In this document: one piece after another, positions 24,352-29,613 of the stretch
How the letters are laid out: each line of letters starts with the position of its first letter
Position numbering within the stretch: the stretch's first letter is position 1
NCBI GenBank assembly: GCA_937959285.1
Contig: CALGAR010000020.1
Location: forward strand, 1-29,613
Reading direction: 5' to 3'
Origin: an uncultured Bryobacterales bacterium
Lineage (GTDB): Bacteria; Acidobacteriota; Terriglobia; Bryobacterales; Bryobacteraceae
DNA: 29,613 nt
The notes under the pieces: generated by a model
Database searches by the model: none
Told to the model about the DNA's origin: nothing
The model's input: only the letters and a program-made list of their open reading frames with translations
Position numbers and translations under genes: made by a program

Positions 24352-25654
24352 AGCCGAAGAGCTTCTCGAGTTTGGAGCCAGCGCGTACAATTGTCTGGCT
24401 GCGCTCGGGACCGGTCGAAACGCAACCGACCTCGACCTGCGAGCGGCTTTCTAGGAAGTCCACGTACCGCTTGGCTTCGTCAGGCAGGTCTTCATAACGC
24501 GTCGTGCCTTTCGTTGGCTTGCGCCAGCCGGGAAGCGTTTCGTACACGGCCTCCATCGATTCCATTGCAGCTCGGGTCGCAGGCATCTCATCCGTTTCCA
24601 CGCCGCCAATCTTGTAGCGCACGCAAACGGGAATATCGCTCAGCTCGTCGAGAACATCGAGCTTCGTGATGATGAGCGAGTCGAAGCCGTTGACAGTTGC
24701 CGTGTAGCGCAGCAGGGGAACGTCGAACCAGCCGCAGCGCCTGGGCCGTCCGGTTACGGATCCGAACTCGTTGCCAGCCCTCCGGATGGCATCTCCCGCC
24801 GCGCCGTGCGCCTCCGAGGGGAAGGGCCCGCCGCCAACTCGGGTAATGTACGCCTTCGAGACCCCCACGATGCCGTCGATTCGCGTCGGCGGCACCCCGG
24901 TGCCTGTGCACGCTCCTCCGGCGGCCGCGCTTGAGGATGTGACGAAAGGATACGTTCCGTGGTCGATATCGAGCATCGTCCCCTGGGCGCCTTCAAACAG
25001 GACTCTCTTTCCGGCCGAGATCGCGTCGTTCAGGAGTCTGGCGGTATCGCAGACCATGGGGCGCAGCCGGTCTGCGAGCATCCGGTATTGCTGACAAATG
25101 CCCGCGAAGTCGATCTCCGATTCAATGCCGAATGCGCGGGCCAGCGTCTGCTTGTCCTCTGCAATGTAGCGATACAGCGTACGGAATGTGGGCTCGTCGA
25201 GCAATTCGGCGATGCGAATGCCGCGGCGTCCGACCTTATCTTCGTAGCAGGGACCGATCCCGCGGGATGTCGTGCCGATCGCTTCCCGATCCTTCCGGTT
25301 TTCGGAGATGTTTTCGAGAACCCGGTGAAACGGGAAGATGACATGCGCGCGGTTGCTGATCGAGAGCTGGCTCTTCACATCGATGCCCATCTTCTCCAGC
25401 ATGTCCATTTCTTCCACCAGGGCTGCTGGATCGACAACGACGCCATTTCCGATGACGGCTCGAACGCCGGGACGTAAGATTCCACTGGGAATCAGCTTGA
25501 GGATGAACTTCTTATCCCCAACCTGGACAGTGTGGCCTGCATTATGTCCACCCTGATATCTCGCGACAATGTCGAAGCGATCCGAGAAAAGGTCAACGAT
25601 CTTGCCCTTTCCTTCATCACCCCATTGCGCGCCCAGCACGATCACATTGCTCAT
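24350..25654 (-). CDS. purA: Adenylosuccinate synthase
   Basis: A 434-residue enzyme that joins IMP and aspartate with GTP to make adenylosuccinate, the first AMP-specific step. VIVLGAQWGDEGKGKIVD opens the protein with the catalytic Asp and P-loop-like GDEGKGK; GGHNAGHTV, TSRGIGPCYEDKVGRRGIR, VLFEGAQGTMLDIDHGTYPF and VGGGPFPSE are diagnostic, and GRPRRCGWFD is near the C-terminal third. Length is as expected. The promoter is the TATAAT at 25698-25703, giving a 5' leader of about 37-40 nt. No other purine gene is adjacent. Confidence 0.97.
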   Translation of the reverse strand: MSNVIVLGAQWGDEGKGKIVDLFSDRFDIVARYQGGHNAGHTVQVGDKKFILKLIPSGILRPGVRAVIGNGVVVDPAALVEEMDMLEKMGIDVKSQLSISNRAHVIFPFHRVLENISENRKDREAIGTTSRGIGPCYEDKVGRRGIRIAELLDEPTFRTLYRYIAEDKQTLARAFGIESEIDFAGICQQYRMLADRLRPMVCDTARLLNDAISAGKRVLFEGAQGTMLDIDHGTYPFVTSSSAAAGGACTGTGVPPTRIDGIVGVSKAYITRVGGGPFPSEAHGAAGDAIRRAGNEFGSVTGRPRRCGWFDVPLLRYTATVNGFDSLIITKLDVLDELSDIPVCVRYKIGGVETDEMPATRAAMESMEAVYETLPGWRKPTKGTTRYEDLPDEAKRYVDFLESRSQVEVGCVSTGPERSQTIVRAGSKLEKLFG

Positions 25655-25697
25655 GTCCGACGTTTCCGAAAATCCTTATCTGAGACCAAAACTCTCA

Positions 25698-25703
25698 ATT
25701 ATA
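25698..25703 (-). promoter_or_regulatory. -10 box of purA
   Basis: The minus strand reads a perfect TATAAT 43 nt before the purA ATG. The -35 region 17 nt upstream is a poor match (ATGAGG), so a second element or activator may contribute. Confidence 0.5.
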
Positions 25704-25857
25704 CCGTACTGCTGCGGATTCCTCATAAAACATAAGTCCTCCCCGATGTTCCGCCCGCAGCGTGGTTCCGCGGGCCGGAGAATACGGATAGTCGCGCCGC
25801 AGCAGCGTCTCCGCTGCGGGACTGTGCGAGTGTTGTCAGCCAGAGTTCTGCTGGGTA

Positions 25858-25886
25858 TAGCCACGATCATCGCGCGAGCATATACT
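25858..25886 (+). promoter_or_regulatory. Putative promoter of the PQQ/BamB-like gene, leaderless
   Basis: TATACT (25881-25886) ends 7 nt before the ATG at 25894, with TAGCCA (four of six -35 matches) 17 nt upstream at 25858-25863. Transcription would begin at or next to the start codon. Confidence 0.4.
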
Positions 25887-25893
25887 GTGCCGC

Positions 25894-27230
25894 ATGAAAA
25901 TGCGAGGGCTGGGAATAAGCTCGCTTCTGCTCTGGGCGCTGCCCGTATCCGGCGCTGACTGGCCGCAGTGGCGAGGGCCTGGGAGCCAGGGAGTCTCCAC
26001 GGAAACAGGCCTGCCGGCGCATTGGGGGCCGGAGAAGAATGTCGCTTGGAAAGCGCTTCTTGCCGGAACGGGAGCTTCTTCGCCCATCGTTGTTGGTGAC
26101 CTGGTCATCGTGACCTCGCAACTTGGGGCTTATGCGACAGCCAGCGGGAATGATCCAAGGCTTGCGCGCGACGATCGGTCCTTGGCCCAGCGCGAAAACG
26201 CAATCAGCCATGCCGAAAGTCCGGACGGCAAGGTGTATCTGGTTGTCGAGGCGTTCCGTACCTCCGATGGCAAGCGGGTCTGGCAGTACAGGACGGTGGC
26301 GTCCGGCGAGCGCCCCGACGTTCATGAGAAGCACAACCTGGCGACTCCGACTCCGGTTTCGGACCGGAAGCGTATCTATGCGTGGTTTGGAAACGGGCAG
26401 GTGGTTGCGCTGGACATGAACGGCCGCGAGGTCTGGAAGCGGCGCCTCGACCAGAAGTACGGTTCGTTCCTGAACCAGTGGGGGCACGGCAGTTCTCCTG
26501 CCCTCTATAACGATCTGCTCATTCTGCTCTGTGATCACCGCCCGGTGTCTTACCTGCTGGCGCTCGACGCTTCGACTGGCAGGCAGCGTTGGAAAGCGGA
26601 TCGCGGCAGCGGCCGGGTATCGCATAGCACCCCGGTCGTGGTCACCGGACCTCGCGGGGACGAGCTCATCATTAATTCCAGTGAACGCATCGATGCCACG
26701 ATCCTTCGAGCGGGCGCTTGTTATGGTACGCGGGAAGCGAGCGGCAGACGCCGATCCCATCGCCGGTTTTTCATGACGGGACCATTTACTTGAGCCGCGG
26801 GTACCGGAATAGCGACATACTCGCGCTTCGCCCGGGCGGGCGGGGCGACGTCACGTCGACGCATTTGCGCTGGCGCATGCCGAGCGGGGGATCCTACGTG
26901 CCCTCGATTTTGCAGTACGGAGGCCTGCTCTACATGACGAATGAGGTTGGCGTTGTGACGTGCGCTGCGGCGGAGACGGGGACTCCTGTCTGGAGAGCAA
27001 GGCTCGGCGGCATCTTCTTCGCTTCGCCCGTCGCCGGTGACGGCAAGGTGTACCTGCTGAGCGAGACCGGGGAAATGTATGTACTGCGCGCCGGACGGAA
27101 GGCGGAGGTGCTAGCCAGGAACGATCTCGGTGAGCGGTTCCTGGCTTCGCCAGCGATTTCGAACGGGCGCATTTTCTTGCGAGGGGATCGAACGCTATTC
27201 GCAATCGGGGACAGGCGCGATCGGCCGTGA
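25894..27230 (+). pseudogene. PQQ/BamB-like beta-propeller gene broken by a single-base frameshift
   Basis: The first frame (25894 to a stop at 26793) encodes a signal peptide (MKMRGLGISSLLLWALPVSG), then WPQWRGPGSQGVSTETGLP and propeller blades such as GRQRWKADRGSG, good up to SERIDA. From about 26700 the sense continues in another frame that reads DPSSGRLLWYAGSERQTP and further blades (PVFHDGTIYLSRGYRNSD, GKVYLLSETGEMYVLRAG) to the TGA at 27228-27230. The two frames join at GATGCCACG (26692-26700): one base is missing, as if a C was lost from a CCC run. Whole product would be about 445 residues, the usual length of exported PQQ-like repeat proteins common in Acidobacteriota and Planctomycetes. 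It may be a true pseudogene or a sequencing error. Confidence 0.8.
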
Positions 27231-27295
27231 AGGAGAGGCAGGGCGGGGGCCGCTGCCGGCTTCGCAGTGATGTGGATTTGTAGAGCTTATCGAGC

Positions 27296-27394
27296 TCAGG
27301 AAAGCAGGTCGACTACCTTGTGGATCAGGAAGCTGATCACGAATGCCACAACTGCCGCTGCCAACACGGCGATGAGGAGCCGTCTGTCGTTCAA
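27296..27394 (-). CDS. Possible 32-residue single-span membrane protein
   Basis: A TTG-started frame on the minus strand encodes MNDRRLLIAV, a continuous hydrophobic stretch of about 19 residues, and a short polar tail ending HKVVDLLS before TGA. A strong AGGAGG lies 11 nt before the TTG, a long but usable distance. The basic NDRR before the helix would stay inside, giving an N-in orientation. The frame is open for a further 27 codons upstream without ATG or GTG, so it might also be the end of a longer, damaged gene. No family recognised. It lies on the likely transcribed strand of the CRISPR array, downstream of its terminal repeat. Confidence 0.4.
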   Translation of the reverse strand: MNDRRLLIAVLAAAVVAFVISFLIHKVVDLLS

Positions 27395-27670
27395 GTATGG
27401 TCTGTCCTCCTGGTATTTTTCCAGAGGCCGCTGAAGAAGCGTTTCGGCTGGGAAAACAGTAGCTACCGGAAAGGCAGTTTGTCAGTTCCGTGTTTCGATT
27501 GGTCCTGGTGCGTTCTCGCGTGTGGGACCTTCCTCAACAGCGCCCCTGTGTCTTACTTCTGTTTACCAGGACGTGTTGCAACGGTGGCTTCCGACAACGT
27601 TGTCAACGCGCCCGTTTCGACTGCTTGGGGATTCACGCCTTTCTTTGAGCGCGCGCGCCGCTGCGGGCAC
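27395..27670. other. Non-coding stretch flanking the CRISPR array (probable trailer side)
   Basis: I see no gene with a credible start and composition in this interval on either strand. It is of ordinary base composition, not AT-rich, which argues mildly against it being the CRISPR leader. TTGTCAGTTCC near 27480 and CGACAACGTTGTCAACG near 27591-27607 (the core ACAACGTTGT, 27593-27602, is a 10-bp palindrome) are the only short features. Plus-strand open frames that run into the array are artefacts of the repeat. Confidence 0.5.
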
Positions 27671-29613
27671 TTCTCAATCCCTTCTTTATCAGGGCTCCGT
27701 TCTAACCCCAGCGGCGGAAAGGTGCGGGGTCCTAGGATGTCTCAATCCCTTCTTTATCAGGGCTCCGTTCTAACGAAGGAGGAGGCGAAATGAGAAAAAT
27801 AACGGACGTCTCAATCCCTTCTTTATCAGGGCTCCGTTCTAACAGGGAGAATGAACAAGTACAAAATCGAAATCTGTCTCAATCCCTTCTTTATCAGGGC
27901 TCCGTTCTAACGGCATCGCAGGAAGCTGTCGGCCGAGAGTAGTCTCAATCCCTTCTTTATCAGGGCTCCGTTCTAACATATATAGGAGGACGTAGATGCG
28001 GTATCATATGTCTCAATCCCTTCTTTATCAGGGCTCCGTTCTAACGGAGAAATGTACAAAATAGAAATCGAATCCGCCGTCTCAATCCCTTCTTTATCAG
28101 GGCTCCGTTCTAACAAGAAATGACTTATACCGCGGAAGTGACGCTATGTCTCAATCCCTTCTTTATCAGGGCTCCGTTCTAACGTATCGGCCGTCTAAAA
28201 TCGAGACTGCGTTGGCGTCTCAATCCCTTCTTTATCAGGGCTCCGTTCTAACTGAGGATGACGTCAGAGGCTCTGCTGGAGGTCTCGGAGTCTCAATCCC
28301 TTCTTTATCAGGGCTCCGTTCTAACGGCTGAACCTCCGCCGGTCGGGAGGTGAATCATGTGTCTCAATCCCTTCTTTATCAGGGCTCCGTTCTAACTTAG
28401 ACCGGTACAGGAAACCGACGTATGTAGTGGTCTCAATCCCTTCTTTATCAGGGCTCCGTTCTAACTCCCCGGTGTGGGGACTCTGTACGAGGGTCCCTGG
28501 TCTCAATCCCTTCTTTATCAGGGCTCCGTTCTAACCACGGTGCAGGTGAAACTCGCCAGCGTCGCCAGGTCTCAATCCCTTCTTTATCAGGGCTCCGTTC
28601 TAACCGACGCCGTCGTCAAAGCTGCGACATCGCTCGCGTCTCAATCCCTTCTTTATCAGGGCTCCGTTCTAACAGCGGCGGGAGGTAAATCATGATTCCA
28701 AAATATGTCTCAATCCCTTCTTTATCAGGGCTCCGTTCTAACACCCAGGTGCTCCGCAGCGTTCGGAACGCGCTGCGTGTCTCAATCCCTTCTTTATCAG
28801 GGCTCCGTTCTAACCGACAGTCCTCACGACGACGATGAGGGGCGGCGGGTCTCAATCCCTTCTTTATCAGGGCTCCGTTCTAACGCAGGAGGACGATGAT
28901 GCGTATGCGTATCATCGTCTCAATCCCTTCTTTATCAGGGCTCCGTTCTAACATGGGTCATCCCAGGCATAGGGACTTTGTACGAAGTCTCAATCCCTTC
29001 TTTATCAGGGCTCCGTTCTAACGCCGCGGCATCGTGTGGATTGAGGACGGCACCGTCTCAATCCCTTCTTTATCAGGGCTCCGTTCTAACAGAGGAGGAA
29101 GAGGAGTGAAAAGGCATCAACGGTCTCAATCCCTTCTTTATCAGGGCTCCGTTCTAACAGGGAAATAAGATGACTTACGAAGCGGAAGTAAGTCTCAATC
29201 CCTTCTTTATCAGGGCTCCGTTCTAACGAACGTCGTGGGATAGCATTGCGTATCAGAGTGTCTCAATCCCTTCTTTATCAGGGCTCCGTTCTAACAGACA
29301 GTGGCACCAGATAGCGAGCTCTGGTACTGTCTCAATCCCTTCTTTATCAGGGCTCCGTTCTAACAGAAGGAGGAGGCGCACTAATGTATACCATAAAGTC
29401 TCAATCCCTTCTTTATCAGGGCTCCGTTCTAACCGAGCGGCCGAAGAAAGCATCCGCAAACTGCGGTCTCAATCCCTTCTTTATCAGGGCTCCGTTCTAA
29501 CTTGGGAGAGCCATCAACCAGGACGATTTATGGGCGTCTCAATCCCTTCTTTATCAGGGCTCCGTTCTAACAAGTACCACTTACTCGCACTTACTCCGCC
29601 GCCGAGGTCTCAA
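27671..29613 (-). CRISPR. CRISPR array: 28 full 36-nt repeats, 28 spacers, continues past the window edge
   Basis: A 36-nt repeat recurs with start positions 27671, 27739, 27808, 27876, 27942, 28010, 28079, 28148, 28217, 28290, 28361, 28430, 28500, 28569, 28638, 28707, 28779, 28849, 28917, 28987, 29055, 29123, 29192, 29260, 29329, 29398, 29466, 29536 and a 7-nt fragment at 29607. On the plus strand it begins GTCTCAATCCCT and ends TCCGTTCTAAC; all copies look identical except the first, where base 1 is T, not G. Spacers are 30-37 nt, mostly 32-33. Read on the minus strand the repeat ends ATTGAGAC, similar to the ATTGAAA(C/G) handle of type I/III crRNAs, and contains a 4-bp CCCT/AGGG stem. The degenerate end repeat and the handle both suggest minus-strand transcription with the leader right of the window. 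Variable spacer length favours type III, but no cas gene is present to confirm this. Confidence 0.97.

Noticed and set aside
27320..27793. 157-codon plus-strand frame leading into the array
   Set aside because: It spans the flank and the first two repeats, has no ribosome-binding site and no recognisable family.
28146..28899. Several open frames over the CRISPR array with repeated peptide SQSLLYQGSVLT or ERSPDKEGIET
   Set aside because: The repeat (36 nt) plus a 33-nt spacer has a period divisible by three, so the repeat is translated again and again. Identical DNA with unrelated spacers between shows a CRISPR array, not a repeat protein.
1..29613. tRNA, rRNA, insertion sequence or prophage genes
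   Set aside because: I looked for TTCGA-type T-loops, transposase motifs (DDE, RuvC-like) and inverted-repeat ends and found none that hold up; the GTTCGAATTCG near 4015 lies inside a coding region.

Overview
The window looks like a chromosomal contig from a GC-rich, Gram-negative-type bacterium, most probably an Acidobacteriota member of the Bryobacter/Solibacter type. This is an inference from gene content: a protein with the C-terminal domain known mainly from Solibacter-like genomes after NHL repeats (19762-22110), a VWFA-related Acidobacterial-type protein (8315-9442), a large secreted alpha/beta-hydrolase (13444-15348), Tat-exported Gfo/Idh/MocA and GDPD enzymes, and a BamB/PQQ-like propeller. 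No rRNA, tRNA, IS element or cas gene was seen.

Layout. 1-3377: end of an unknown protein, a D-serine dehydratase/D-threonine aldolase-like PLP enzyme, and on the minus strand homoserine dehydrogenase followed by an exported methyltransferase. 3441-5068: a small exported coiled-coil protein and an HExxHxxGxxH metalloprotease. 5071-8189: a shrunken GH27 alpha-galactosidase-like protein that lacks its catalytic core, DinB, VOC, NTF2-like and L,D-transpeptidase genes. 8315-12533: VWA protein, TerC-type membrane protein, HDOD protein, exported GDPD. 12595-17540: Mrp-type ATPase, alpha/beta-hydrolase, TsaD, QueA. 17570-24272: Gfo/Idh/MocA oxidoreductase, SDR, NHL-repeat protein, matrixin-like protease with Ig-like repeats. 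24350-27230: adenylosuccinate synthase and a frameshifted PQQ/BamB-like propeller gene. The genes are mostly single housekeeping or envelope functions, not one pathway. Several starts sit 6-9 nt behind a -10-like hexamer, which suggests leaderless mRNAs, and two junctions use a TTGA stop/start overlap.

27671-29613 is a CRISPR array: 28 full 36-nt repeats, 28 spacers of 30-37 nt, and the beginning of a 29th repeat at the window edge, so it continues outside. The single degenerate repeat is the leftmost one, and the repeat read on the minus strand ends in ATTGAGAC, close to the ATTGAAA(C/G) 5' handle of type I/III crRNAs. The array is therefore probably transcribed leftward, with leader and any cas genes to the right of the window.

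The most striking signal is in the spacers. Read on the plus strand, 11 of 28 carry a start codon, usually behind a purine-rich Shine-Dalgarno tract, and none shows this on the other strand. Six pairs of spacers are diverged copies of the same site, several with codon-third-position changes. If the array is transcribed leftward, these crRNAs would be antisense to translation-initiation regions of mRNAs of several related viruses or elements. That points to RNA targeting, and possibly to RNA-derived spacer acquisition (for example by an RT-Cas1), which cannot be tested inside this window.
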